A stretch of 64,000 bases of DNA from Australimonas brisbanensis (lineage in GTDB: Bacteria > Chloroflexota > Dehalococcoidia > Lucifugimonadales > Australimonadaceae). Under the pieces are notes generated by a model. That model had not been told where the DNA came from and ran no database searches. It worked only from the letters and a program-made list of their open reading frames with translations. Location: positions 124,001-188,000 of the forward strand of contig JAYQTA010000003.1 in NCBI GenBank assembly GCA_038147155.1. The letters are read 5' to 3'. Both the position numbers and the translations under genes were made by a program. Shown one piece after another: positions 25,933-33,398 of this stretch. The first letter of the stretch is position 1, and the number at the start of each line of letters is the position of its first letter.

Positions 25933-26610
25933 CTAGCGCAGGCGGCGGCCGACGGCGGTGAGCGCCACCGTGCCCAGGGCCAGCAGCGCCGTGGCGAGGC
26001 CTGCGGCTATCTGCGCCCATTCCAACGCGCCGCGGCCCGTGGGCTCCGGCGCGGGCTCGGCGATAGGCGCGGTCACGTCCTCGGCCAGCGCGCCGTCACC
26101 CGCCTCCGGCGCCAGCGCCGTCATGCCCAGCGCGCCATCGTCCGGCGCGGGCGTCGGCTCCGGGGCCAGCGCCATCTCCGTCTGGCCGTCGGCGCCAGCG
26201 TCCGCCGCCGTCTTGAACGACTCGCTCACCGGGGCCGTCGCCTCCAGCGCAACCGTGGGGGATGAGCCCACCCCGGTGATGTCCGCGCCGATCAGCGCCA
26301 CCAGCGCCAGCGATGCAGCCACCGTGGCCGCCTGGGCCCAGCGCAGCAGGCCGCCGCCCGCCGGTGCAGGGCGCACCGGCGCGGGTTCGAGGGCGTGGCG
26401 CAGGGCGAAGGAGCGGGGCGCGCGGGCAGGGGGCTGCGCGCGCAGCAGGCGCACGGACGCTTCCAGTTCACGCACCTGCGCGGCGCGGGCCGGGTCCGCC
26501 GTAAGCAGCGCGTCCAGCCGCTCGCGGCCAGCGGCATCCAGCGCACCGTCCAGGTGCTCCGTCACCAACGCCTCGTAGGCGCGCCGCTCCCTGTTGAACA
26601 GTCCCAGCAT
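25933..26610 (-). CDS. membrane anti-sigma factor, partner of the ECF sigma
   Basis: 225 aa beginning MLGLFNRERRAYEALVTEHLDGALD, the helical anti-sigma domain layout, then an Ala/Pro-rich region, one membrane helix around residues 90-110, a long Ala/Glu/Pro-rich outer segment and a second helix near the C terminus. The zinc His-x3-Cys-x2-Cys of typical ZAS anti-sigmas is missing. ATG 26610 (GGAGG 7 nt upstream) is preferred over GTG 26616. The start follows the sigma stop by 2 nt; role inferred mainly from position and architecture. Confidence 0.72.
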   Translation of the reverse strand: MLGLFNRERRAYEALVTEHLDGALDAAGRERLDALLTADPARAAQVRELEASVRLLRAQPPARAPRSFALRHALEPAPVRPAPAGGGLLRWAQAATVAASLALVALIGADITGVGSSPTVALEATAPVSESFKTAADAGADGQTEMALAPEPTPAPDDGALGMTALAPEAGDGALAEDVTAPIAEPAPEPTGRGALEWAQIAAGLATALLALGTVALTAVGRRLR

Positions 26611-26612
26611 CC

Positions 26613-27242
26613 TCACCCCTCCGCCTCACCGGTGGGACGCGGTAAGGCCCCCTGGAGTTCCGGCGCATCGCGCAGCAGGTCGCGCAGGCGGGCGCGCGCC
26701 CGGAACAGGCGCGACTTCACCGTGCCCAGCGCCACCCCCGCCACCGCCGCAGCCTCTTGGTAGTCCAGCCCCTCCAGGTCCACCAGCCCCACCAGCAGGC
26801 GCTGGTCGACGGGCAGCCGGGCCACGGCGGCGTGCACGATGCGCGCCGTCTCCGCCTGCTCCGCCGCCCGCTCCGGCAGCGGGTCAGCCGAGGCCCACGT
26901 CCCGCCGGGGTCCGTCCCCTCCAGGTGGCGCTCCAGCGAGGTGGTGCGACTGCGGGCCGGGGAGCGCAGCGCATCTCGCGCACCGTTGGCCACGATGGTC
27001 AGCACCCACGAGCGCACGCTCCCGCCCCGGAAGCGCGCCAGCGCCCGGTAGGCCGAGAAGAACGCCTCCTGCGTCACGTCCTCCGCCGCGGCCGGGTCGC
27101 GCAGCATCCGCAGCGCCAGCCCGTAGGCCGCGTCCTGGTGGCGCTCCACCAACGCGTTGAACGATGCCAGGTTGCCCCCCTGGGCCTGGCGCATCCACTC
27201 CAGCTCCTGCTGGGCTCGTTCGGCGGGATACGTGCAGCTCAC
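26613..27242 (-). CDS. ECF-family RNA polymerase sigma factor (RpoE type)
   Basis: 209 aa. Sigma-2 domain with LRMLRDPAAAEDVTQEAFFSAYRAL (residues about 45-70) and WVLTIVANGARDALR; sigma-4 domain with LPVDQRLLVGLVDLEGLDYQEAAAVAGV and the HTH end LGTVKSRLFRARARLR. GTG start at 27242 lacks a Shine-Dalgarno and lies 6 nt from TAGGAT, fitting a leaderless message. The following gene is its membrane anti-sigma. Confidence 0.9.
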   Translation of the reverse strand: MSCTYPAERAQQELEWMRQAQGGNLASFNALVERHQDAAYGLALRMLRDPAAAEDVTQEAFFSAYRALARFRGGSVRSWVLTIVANGARDALRSPARSRTTSLERHLEGTDPGGTWASADPLPERAAEQAETARIVHAAVARLPVDQRLLVGLVDLEGLDYQEAAAVAGVALGTVKSRLFRARARLRDLLRDAPELQGALPRPTGEAEG

Positions 27243-27248
27243 GCCGCC

Positions 27249-27254
27249 ATCCTA
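27249..27254 (-). promoter_or_regulatory. -10 box of a leaderless sigma-factor transcript
   Basis: TAGGAT on the minus strand, then GGCGGC (6 nt), then the GTG start. Confidence 0.45.
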
Positions 27255-27305
27255 CCCAGCGCGGCCCGCCGCCTGATAGTGGCCGGGCGCGCGCGCTCCC
27301 CTTGG

Positions 27306-27311
27306 TATACT
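27306..27311 (+). promoter_or_regulatory. -10 box for signal peptidase gene
   Basis: TATACT; predicted start near 27318, leader about 15 nt. Divergent from the sigma-factor promoter about 50 bp away. Confidence 0.45.
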
Positions 27312-27332
27312 GGATGCGAGGCGCACCCACCC

Positions 27333-27923
27333 ATGAACACCGCCACCCGCGAAGCCATCGAGACCATCGCCCTCGCGGTGTTCCTCATCCTGCTGCTCCA
27401 GGTCACCATCCAGAACTTCCGGGTGGAGGGCCCCAGCATGGACCCGCGCCTCATCAATAACGACCGCGTCCTGGTGGCCAAGGCCTCCTACCTGGAGGTG
27501 GACGCCGCGCGCCTCGCCCAGTGGATACCCGGCCTCAGCGCCCAGGAGGGCGAGACGTGGTACCCCTTCGGCTCACCGCAGCGGGGCGACGTCATCGTCT
27601 TCCGCTGGCCGCGGGACCCCTCGCAGAACTTCGTCAAGCGCATCATCGGCATCCCCGGTGATACCGTGCAGATCAACCGGGGCACCGTCATCGTCAACGG
27701 GGATCCCGTGGACGAGCCGTATATCCTGCACGAGTCCAACGAGACCCTCGGCCCCCGCGTCATCGGCGAGGGCGAGTACTACGTCCTGGGCGACAACCGC
27801 CTCCAGTCGGACGACTCGCGGCACTGGGGCATCGTGCCAGCGGGTAACATCATCGGTAAGGTGTGGTTGGACTACTGGCCCCTGGACCACCTGGCCACCC
27901 TCTTCACCCGCCTGGCCCTCTAG
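27333..27923 (+). CDS. lepB: signal peptidase I
   Basis: 196 aa. N-terminal membrane anchor (TIALAVFLILLLQVTI), catalytic Ser in VEGPSMDPRL (near residue 36), box C/D with QRGDVIVFRWP and the general-base Lys in NFVKRIIGIPGD, and box E GDNRLQSDDSRHWG. Cleaves signal peptides on the outer membrane face. ATG 27333 starts MNTATREAIETI; longer frames lie upstream of the promoter. Followed 39 nt later by tRNA-Lys. Confidence 0.95.
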   Translation: MNTATREAIETIALAVFLILLLQVTIQNFRVEGPSMDPRLINNDRVLVAKASYLEVDAARLAQWIPGLSAQEGETWYPFGSPQRGDVIVFRWPRDPSQNFVKRIIGIPGDTVQINRGTVIVNGDPVDEPYILHESNETLGPRVIGEGEYYVLGDNRLQSDDSRHWGIVPAGNIIGKVWLDYWPLDHLATLFTRLAL

Positions 27924-27962
27924 GCCCCGCCCCGCGCAGCGGCCCCCGGCCCCTGGCCCCCT

Positions 27963-28037
27963 GACCCGGTAGCTCAACGGCAGAGCGTCGGACTTTTAAT
28001 CCGAGCGTTGTGGGTTCAAATCCCACCCGGGTCACCA
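27963..28037 (+). tRNA. tRNA-Lys (anticodon TTT)
   Basis: Acceptor arm GACCCGG/CCGGGTC, D arm, anticodon loop CTTTTAA in the stem CGGA/TCCG, T arm GTGGGTTCAAATCCCAC. CCA is encoded at 28035-28037. Immediately followed by an AT-rich gene patch, suggesting past use of this tRNA as an integration site. Confidence 0.95.
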
Positions 28038-28043
28038 GGGGGG

Positions 28044-28424
28044 CTATAGGTATACGAACGACTGCGGCGGGCGAACCCCTAGCGCTTGAATCAGAGTCGG
28101 TGACTCATACTGCCTCACATCGCCGATCTGCAGCGCATAGCCCTTTTCAAGTCCACTGAAGTACGCGAAAAACCTGTCACGCGAAATGCCGCCGTAGTGC
28201 TTGGTCTGCTCCCAAAGCGCCTCGATCGTGGTATGCACGTAGCCTGCAAGGTCGAACTCACCAAGCACTAGCTTGATAGGGGCCGATACATAAACGACAA
28301 CAATGTCAACTTCTCGGGCAAAATAATTCCGCCGGAATTCGAACTTCTTTTTGCCGGTGAATATGGCATGAGCGAATTCAGGTCTAATTGACAATAATGC
28401 GCGCGTCGGTTTTGGAGAGTTCAA
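28044..28424 (-). CDS. ASCH/PUA-like domain protein in AT-rich patch
   Basis: 126 aa from TTG 28424 (MNSPKPTRALLSIRPEF); a longer frame reaches 28505 but is overlapped by the end of another reading frame. The segment RALLSIRPEFAHAIFTGKKKFEFRR is characteristic of ASCH-fold proteins, a beta-barrel related to PUA that binds RNA or nucleic acid. VDIVVVYVSAPIKLVLGEF and the C-terminal PPQSFVYL complete the barrel. Base composition is clearly AT-richer than neighbours, consistent with transfer next to tRNA-Lys. Function not known. Confidence 0.6.
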   Translation of the reverse strand: MNSPKPTRALLSIRPEFAHAIFTGKKKFEFRRNYFAREVDIVVVYVSAPIKLVLGEFDLAGYVHTTIEALWEQTKHYGGISRDRFFAYFSGLEKGYALQIGDVRQYESPTLIQALGVRPPQSFVYL

Positions 28425-28614
28425 TAATGGTGCGAAATTGGGCGTCAGTGATTGAGGTGAAGCCTCGTGGTGCAGATTCAACATCTCGTATGACCCCCGC
28501 ATCAATAAGCATTTTCATATTTGGGCGCTTCGGGAAAGAATATGAGTAGAGAAACTCAACAATGAATGGACGGAGTCGTGGGTTCCAGTCCCATTGCTCC
28601 TTAAGTTCATCGTC
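28384..28614 (-). pseudogene. 3' fragment of an unrecognised gene, overlapping the ASCH gene start
   Basis: In a different minus frame, 76 sense codons run from just after a TGA (28615-28617) to TAG at 28384: DDELKEQWDWNPRLRPFIVEF, then a segment including MKMLIDAGVIRDVESAPRGF and ending DARIIVN. The composition is protein-like and AT-rich like the ASCH gene, and the two overlap by 41 nt in the way of coupled genes. No start codon or 5' part remains; the insert boundary is probably near 28615-28640. Family not recognised. Confidence 0.45.
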
Positions 28615-28639
28615 TCAAAAGACACTGCGTTGCCCCGGC

Positions 28640-29143
28640 CTACCAGGGGCTCTCGGCATCCTCCAGGTAGGCGTCGCGCACGTCCGCCCCGCGCAGGTTC
28701 ACGTCGATGAGCCGCACCTGACGCAGCCACGCGCCCACCAGGCACGCCCCTTCAAGCCACGCCCCGGCCAGCCGGGCGCGGGTGAGGTTGGCCCCACGCA
28801 GGTTGGCCCCACGCAGGTCGGCCCCGCGCAGGTCGGCCCCGGTGAGCACCGCCTCCTCCAGGCGCGCCCCGCGCAGGTTGGCGTTGCGCGCCCGCGCGCC
28901 CAGCATGTCCGCGCCACCCAGGTTGGCCCCGGCCAGGTTGGCCCCGCGCAGGTCGATATCCTCCAGACGGGCGCGGAACAGCCGCGCAGCCGCCAGGTTG
29001 GCACCGGACAGCTTCACCCCGCGCAGGTCGACACCCGGCAGGTAGGTGAGCGAGAGGTCGGCGCACAGGCCGCCCGGCTCACCACGCAGCCACGCCTGGT
29101 GGGCATCGACGATGGCAGCCAACTGCTTGGGGGTGTAGTCCAC
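28640..29143 (-). CDS. pentapeptide-repeat protein
   Basis: 167 aa. After about 35 residues, repeats of A(D/N)LxX run nearly to the end (LRGANLAGANLGGADML, LTGADLRGADLRGANLRGANL), which form a right-handed quadrilateral beta helix. Such proteins can mimic DNA or act as scaffolds; no specific role can be assigned. GTG start sits 6 nt from TATCCT without a Shine-Dalgarno (leaderless pattern). Confidence 0.88.
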   Translation of the reverse strand: MDYTPKQLAAIVDAHQAWLRGEPGGLCADLSLTYLPGVDLRGVKLSGANLAAARLFRARLEDIDLRGANLAGANLGGADMLGARARNANLRGARLEEAVLTGADLRGADLRGANLRGANLTRARLAGAWLEGACLVGAWLRQVRLIDVNLRGADVRDAYLEDAESPW

Positions 29144-29149
29144 ACGCCC

Positions 29150-29155
29150 AGGATA
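29150..29155 (-). promoter_or_regulatory. -10 box of a leaderless pentapeptide-protein transcript
   Basis: TATCCT on the minus strand, then 6 nt (GGGCGT), then GTG 29143. Confidence 0.45.
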
Positions 29156-29222
29156 CGCATCGGTTCGCGCGGGTTCGATGGCTTCCGCGTGCGCCTGCGG
29201 GCCTAGCGGATGCCAAGCCCGC

Positions 29223-29546
29223 CTAGCGGATATCAGAGAACGCCGTGCCCACCCAGATGCGGTTGTTGATACGGGCCACCAGCGGGCCGTTCTCCTCGGA
29301 CTTGGCGAAGGCCTCGATGCGCTCCGGGTCCTTGCGGAACTCCTCCCACTTGGCCAGGCGCTCGGCGTCGTTCTCCCAGGCCAGCATGTAGTGGAGCAGG
29401 GTGTTGTCGCCGATGGACTCGGTCCAGTAGCCCACGGGCCGGAAGCCGTACTTGCGGAACAGCCGGTCGGTGGTGTTGGCGAAGCGGGCGACGATGTCGC
29501 GTATGCGGCCGGGCATGGCCTCGTAGGTGCGCATCTCGTAGATCAT
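29223..29546 (-). CDS. NIPSNAP-family protein
   Basis: 107 aa, AAGGAGC ribosome site. Opens MIYEMRTYEAMPGRIRDIVARF and has GYWTESIGDNTLLHYMLAWENDAERLAKWEEF, typical of NIPSNAP dimeric alpha/beta-barrel proteins. The biochemical role of this family is unclear. Confidence 0.88.
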   Translation of the reverse strand: MIYEMRTYEAMPGRIRDIVARFANTTDRLFRKYGFRPVGYWTESIGDNTLLHYMLAWENDAERLAKWEEFRKDPERIEAFAKSEENGPLVARINNRIWVGTAFSDIR

Positions 29547-29591
29547 GGGGGCTCCTTGGGGGGCTGGGTGCAGGGTAGTCTATACGGCCAC

Positions 29592-29815
29592 GTTCCCCGC
29601 TCGCTGCGCTCGCTCGTCTGAAGGGGGACACCCCCTTGGGCGCTGCGCGCCGAACCCCCGGCGGAGGGAGTTACACTCCCACACTGCACCCCCCTAGCCC
29701 GGACAACCGTTGCTGGTAAGCATGCTTGGGGCTGCGCCCCACTCCAAACACCGCACTACGCGTGCTCGCCACGCGCCGGCTGCCATGAGCGAGCGCCACG
29801 CGAGCGGGGCCGCAT
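29592..29815 (-). repeat. dispersed repeat element, right-truncated copy
   Basis: Begins with CCCCGCTCGCTGCGCTCGC and AGGGGGACACCCCCTT, followed by GAACCCCCGGCGG, CTGCACCCCCCTAGCCCGGACAA and TTGGGGCTGCGCCCCAC. Aligns with copy 2 up to AGCGGGGC near 29810; the far terminal arm is missing. Ends just upstream of the DUF1330 gene. Confidence 0.65.
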
Positions 29816-29869
29816 GTATCCTGGGCGCACCGGGCGCATCCCATACCTGTCCGGTGCATGAGGTGTGCT

Positions 29870-30166
29870 ATGGCGGCCTACTGTCTGGTGGACGTGCGCG
29901 AGGTGATGGACCCGGCCGGTTGGGCGGACTATCGCTCTAAGGTGGGGGCGACGGTGGCGGCTCACGGCGGGCGCACCATCGTGGTGGATGCCAACCCCCA
30001 GGTCATCGAGGGCGACTGGCGACCGCGCCAGATCATCCACCTAGAGTTCCCGAGCCGCGAGGCGATGCAGACCTGGTGGGACAGCCCGCAGTACCGGGCC
30101 ATCGTCCCCATCCGCACGGCATCGGCCAGGGTGGACGTGGTGTTCGCCAACGGCGTGCAGGCCTAG
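29870..30166 (+). CDS. DUF1330 family protein
   Basis: 98 aa. MAAYCLVDVREVMDPAGWADYRSKV opening, then HGGRTIVVDANPQVIEGDWRPRQIIHLEFPSREAMQTWWDSPQYRAI, the DUF1330 signature in the dimeric alpha/beta-barrel superfamily. ATG 29870, with GAGGTG just upstream, is preferred to ATG 29858. Function unknown; next gene is a VOC enzyme 31 nt downstream. Confidence 0.85.
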   Translation: MAAYCLVDVREVMDPAGWADYRSKVGATVAAHGGRTIVVDANPQVIEGDWRPRQIIHLEFPSREAMQTWWDSPQYRAIVPIRTASARVDVVFANGVQA

Positions 30167-30197
30167 GGCCAGCCAGGAGAGGGATAGGAGGCAGCCG

Positions 30198-30644
30198 ATG
30201 GAAGTGAAGGAACTGGGACACGTGGTGCTGTTCGTGTCGGACCTGGCACGCTCGCGCCACTTCTACGAGGACATCCTGGGCTGGAAGGTGGGCGCGGACA
30301 TGTCGCCCCGCGGGGTGATGTTCACCACGGGCCGCACGCACCACGAGCTGCTGCTGCTGGCGGTGGGCCACGATGCCCAGCCGATCCCCGCAGGCCGGCG
30401 GGTGGGCATGTACCACATCGGCGTGAAGGTGGGCACCACGGACGATGAGCTGCGTGAGGCGTTGGAGACGGTGCTGGAGCACCAGGTGCCCATCGTGGGC
30501 AGCGCCGACCACACCGTGACCCACTCCCTCTACATCCAGGACCCGGACGGGAACGAGGTGGAGCTGTACATCGACGTGCAGCCCGAGGTGTGGCGGGAGA
30601 ACCCTGCCGCCGTGGCCACCCCCACCCGCCCGCTCTACCTGTAG
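30198..30644 (+). CDS. VOC-superfamily dioxygenase/glyoxalase-like protein
   Basis: 148 aa. HVVLFVSDLARSRHFYEDILGWKV is the first beta-alpha-beta-beta-beta unit; MYHIGVKVG and YIQDPDGNEVELYID the second, supplying the usual His/His/Glu metal ligands. Resembles the CatE/ring-cleavage dioxygenase end of the family, but glyoxalase or resistance functions are possible. YrdB-like gene follows after 2 nt. Confidence 0.82.
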   Translation: MEVKELGHVVLFVSDLARSRHFYEDILGWKVGADMSPRGVMFTTGRTHHELLLLAVGHDAQPIPAGRRVGMYHIGVKVGTTDDELREALETVLEHQVPIVGSADHTVTHSLYIQDPDGNEVELYIDVQPEVWRENPAAVATPTRPLYL

Positions 30645-30646
30645 CC

Positions 30647-31045
30647 GTGGCCCGCGTGCCGCTGCCCACGCCCACCAGCCCGCTGGGGATGGCGAACCTG
30701 GCGCTGTGCCTGCTGCTGGAGATGGCCGCCCTGGCGGCCCTTGCCGCAGGCCCGCTGCTGGCGCTCGACGGCCTGGCAGCCTGGGCACTGGCCATCGTCC
30801 TGCCTGCGGCGGGCGCGACGGCGTGGGGCACCTTCGGTGTGCCGGGCGACGGCTCGCGCGGCAAGGCCCCGGTGGCGGTGCCGGGGCCGGTGCGCCTCGC
30901 CCTGGAGGCGGCGCTGTTCACGGGAGCCTGCGCCGCGCTGGTGTGGGGCGGCGCTCGGGTGCTGGCCGTCGCGCTGGCCGCCGCGACGCTGGTGCACTAT
31001 GCCGCATGGCCTGCGCGCCTGGCGTGGCTGATGCGCGGACGGTAG
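30647..31045 (+). CDS. YrdB/DUF2568-like small membrane protein
   Basis: 132 aa from GTG 30647, two nt after the VOC stop. Four hydrophobic helices; MANLALCLLLEMAALAAL, AWGTFGVPGD and the later RLALEAALF resemble the DUF2568 pattern (LAL+RFLLELAAL, WG+F..P). No function known. Confidence 0.65.
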   Translation: MARVPLPTPTSPLGMANLALCLLLEMAALAALAAGPLLALDGLAAWALAIVLPAAGATAWGTFGVPGDGSRGKAPVAVPGPVRLALEAALFTGACAALVWGGARVLAVALAAATLVHYAAWPARLAWLMRGR

Positions 31046-31135
31046 CCGAACTGCGACCGAAGGACGTAGACGCACCGGGGCGTGCTCGGCAATCATGAGC
31101 AGAAAAGGGCTCTTCGCTCCCGTTGGAGGTTCGAC

Positions 31136-32530
31136 ATGCGATTGAGGTGGCTGCTGGTCGTGGTGCTCATGGCCACGGTGCTCGCTGCCTGCGACCAAAT
31201 GAGGGCGACTTTCGTATTCCGCCCGGACCTGCCTGAATGGGCCATCGGGAATCAGTTACTCGTGAGAACGGAGTCCGGTGAGGACTGTGCGACGCTGCAG
31301 GTGGACGAATACAGCAATTATACCACCGACTACTGGCGCATCAGAACCGACGTAGACGGCAAGACCAGCTGCAAGGATGATGTGGTTTTCGCGCTGCGCG
31401 GGTCCGATGGCACGGAGTACGCCCTGCCGGTGACCAGAGTGAGAAACTACGACGAGTGGGAGTTCCCTGTTACGACGCGCATCGAAAGGTGGTATTACAT
31501 CGATGCTTCGGGCCTGCCTAAAAGCCTCGGTGTGTCCACGCCCACGCCCACACCCACGCCGGTGCCAGGAGCGACTGCCGAGCCGACCGCTGCGCCCACG
31601 CCGACGCCGGTGCCGACATCCACTCCCACGCCCTCTCCGCTGACGTTCCTCACCTACCCCAACGTGACCGTCAATGCCACCTCGGCGGATGGCGCGGCAG
31701 TAACCTACGACCTGGCTACCTTCGTCCAGGGAGGAGGCGCGGGCCTGGCCATCAACTGCGTGCCCGCCTCGGGCAGCACCTTCGCCATCGGCACCACCAG
31801 CGTGGCGTGCGTGGCGCAGGACGGGGGGCGCTCGGCTCAGAGCACCTTCACCGTCACCGTGGTGGACGGCGCGCCGGTGCTGGGGGCCTGGGGCATCAGC
31901 CTCTCTGGCCTTGCCGCCGCCTACTCGGACGGCGCACCGCGCGTGACCTACGCCGCCCCCACCGCCATTGACGCGGTGGACGGGACGGCCACGGTCACCT
32001 GCACCCCGGCATCGGGCACCGGCGCGTTCGCCTTCGGCCGCAACACCATCACCTGCCGCGCAACCGACTCGCGGGGCAACCAGTCCCAGGCGGCGACGTT
32101 CTCCTTCGGCTTGGCCAGCACCCTGGCGGCGCCCGTGGCGCCCCTGGGTTGCCCCGCCTCCGGCACCGGCGGCAGCCTGCCGCCGATCCCCATGTTCCTC
32201 TCGGGCAGCGTGGTGCTGAACGGGTCTGCGGCGCCCGACGGCACGCAGGTGTTCGTCAAGATGCGCAACCTGGCGGCGGGTGAGGGGCTCACCGAGTGCT
32301 GGAGCACCACCAGCCAGGTGAAGCTGTCCAGCGGCGGGGCGTTCAGTTCCCTGGTCATCGCCCCGCCGGACTCCACCGCAGGGTGGTTCCCGGTGCAGTT
32401 CTACGTGGACGGGTACCTGGCCACCACCGACTACGAGATCACCTCCGGGATCTTCCGGGGCGGGCAGTCCGTTTTTGGAATCACGCTGACCGCATCGAGC
32501 ATCCCCTCCACGGTGAACGTCGTCCCCTAG
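31136..32530 (+). CDS. surface lipoprotein with Thr/Pro linker and HYR-like domains
   Basis: 464 aa, GGAGGT 5 nt before ATG 31136. Lipoprotein signal with lipobox VLAAC (Cys20). Residues about 25-130 form an unrecognised globular domain; then a TPTPTPTPVP-type linker of about 35 residues; then two HYR/Ig-like modules (VTVNATSADGAAVTYD...CVPASGSTFAIGTTSVACVA and AAPTAIDAVDGTATVTCTPASG...GRNTITCRATDSRGN), and a C-terminal beta-rich domain. Probably exposed at the cell surface in adhesion or binding. The first part is less GC-rich than its surroundings. Confidence 0.75.
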   Translation: MRLRWLLVVVLMATVLAACDQMRATFVFRPDLPEWAIGNQLLVRTESGEDCATLQVDEYSNYTTDYWRIRTDVDGKTSCKDDVVFALRGSDGTEYALPVTRVRNYDEWEFPVTTRIERWYYIDASGLPKSLGVSTPTPTPTPVPGATAEPTAAPTPTPVPTSTPTPSPLTFLTYPNVTVNATSADGAAVTYDLATFVQGGGAGLAINCVPASGSTFAIGTTSVACVAQDGGRSAQSTFTVTVVDGAPVLGAWGISLSGLAAAYSDGAPRVTYAAPTAIDAVDGTATVTCTPASGTGAFAFGRNTITCRATDSRGNQSQAATFSFGLASTLAAPVAPLGCPASGTGGSLPPIPMFLSGSVVLNGSAAPDGTQVFVKMRNLAAGEGLTECWSTTSQVKLSSGGAFSSLVIAPPDSTAGWFPVQFYVDGYLATTDYEITSGIFRGGQSVFGITLTASSIPSTVNVVP

Positions 32531-32540
32531 GGGCGCGGCG

Positions 32541-32597
32541 CTGAACAGAATGACAAGGGCCCCGGCCATGCGGCCGGGGCCTGCTCATTCTGTTCAG
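32541..32597. terminator. large bidirectional terminator
   Basis: Outer arms CTGAACAGAATGA/TCATTCTGTTCAG (13 bp) enclose an inner 10-bp stem GGCCCCGGCC/GGCCGGGGCC with a 4-nt loop. Sits between the convergent lipoprotein gene and the cupredoxin-like remnant. Confidence 0.8.
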
Positions 32598-32623
32598 GGT
32601 TCCAGGCCCCCGGGTAGGGCTGG

Positions 32624-33145
32624 CTACTCGGCGGTGAAGGTCGCCACCATGCCCAGGGCGGCGTGGGGAGCGACAGCGTTGGCGCCGGAGGGCACGAAGC
32701 ACACCAGGGCGTAGTCGCCGGGCTCCAGGTCCAGGTTGGCCCAGCCCTGACCGCCGGACATGATGGCCTGGAACCCACCCGCAGACTCTAAGGGCGGCGG
32801 GCCCGCCGGGGCCTCGCCGGAGAACAGGGCCGCCAGCGCGGCGCCGAACTCACCCTTGCTGGTGCCCGTGAGTTTGATGAGGCTCATCTCGGGGGGCTCC
32901 TGGCCCTCGTTGTCCACCTGCCAGACCTGCTTGCCCGCCTCGACCGTGGCCGGCACGGAGCCGAAGGCGAAGTCCCGCAGCTGCACCGTCCGGTCAGCCT
33001 TGGGAACGGCGGGCTTTTCATCCGCCGCGGTGACGGTGATGGGGGAGACCATGCCCTTGGCCAGGTGCGGCAGCCCGTCGGCCGGGCTCTGCACGAAGCA
33101 CATCAGCGCGTAGTTGCCCGTGGGCAGGTCTATGGTGGCGGAGGC
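32624..33145 (-). pseudogene. 5'-truncated gene for a secreted two-repeat protein
   Basis: The frame encodes two related modules: ATIDLPTGNYALMCFVQSPADGLPHLAKGM...ITV and, about 125 residues later, ANLDLEPGDYALVCFVPSGANAVAPHAALGMVATFTAE. The first module starts abruptly at about 33141, where the reading frame continues only into TetR-type sequence in another frame. No signal peptide or proper start remains (an internal ATG at 33103 would begin inside the first module). The beta-rich repeats are cupredoxin-like in feel, but no copper ligands were confirmed. Confidence 0.6.
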
Positions 33146-33285
33146 ATGCCGTGCTCCTGGTAGGCGGCGATGGCCGCCTCCACGATGCGCGCCAGTGTGG
33201 CCTCCACGCCTGCACGGCGCTTACCCAGGTTGTAAGGGCGACGGGTGGTGATGGGAGCTCTCCGTAAAATGATTGAACGATGCAT
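33146..33285 (-). pseudogene. 5' fragment of a TetR-family regulator
   Basis: ATG 33285 opens MHRSIILRRAPITTRRPYNLGKRRAGVEATLARIVEAAIAAYQEHGM, matching the first helix of TetR DNA-binding domains (the helix-turn-helix itself would come next). It runs into PPPP and a stop at 33130, with the other gene's 3' part beginning within about 10 bp. A deletion junction is the simplest reading. Confidence 0.6.
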
Positions 33286-33398
33286 ATGAATAAAACGCAC
33301 TCCTCGCCCTGTTAGGGGACGCGCTTTACGGGGCGGGTGGGGCCTCCTACACTGGCCTCGCGCACCGCGCCGCGAGCGTGGGCGCGCAGGAGGCCGCG

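Noticed and set aside
28569..28600. A T-arm-like stretch (GTGGGTTCCAGTCCCAT) suggesting a second tRNA remnant bounding the AT-rich patch
   Set aside because: On the minus strand this is the coding sequence for EQWDWNPRL in the truncated gene, and its loop departs from the T-loop consensus; taken as coincidence.
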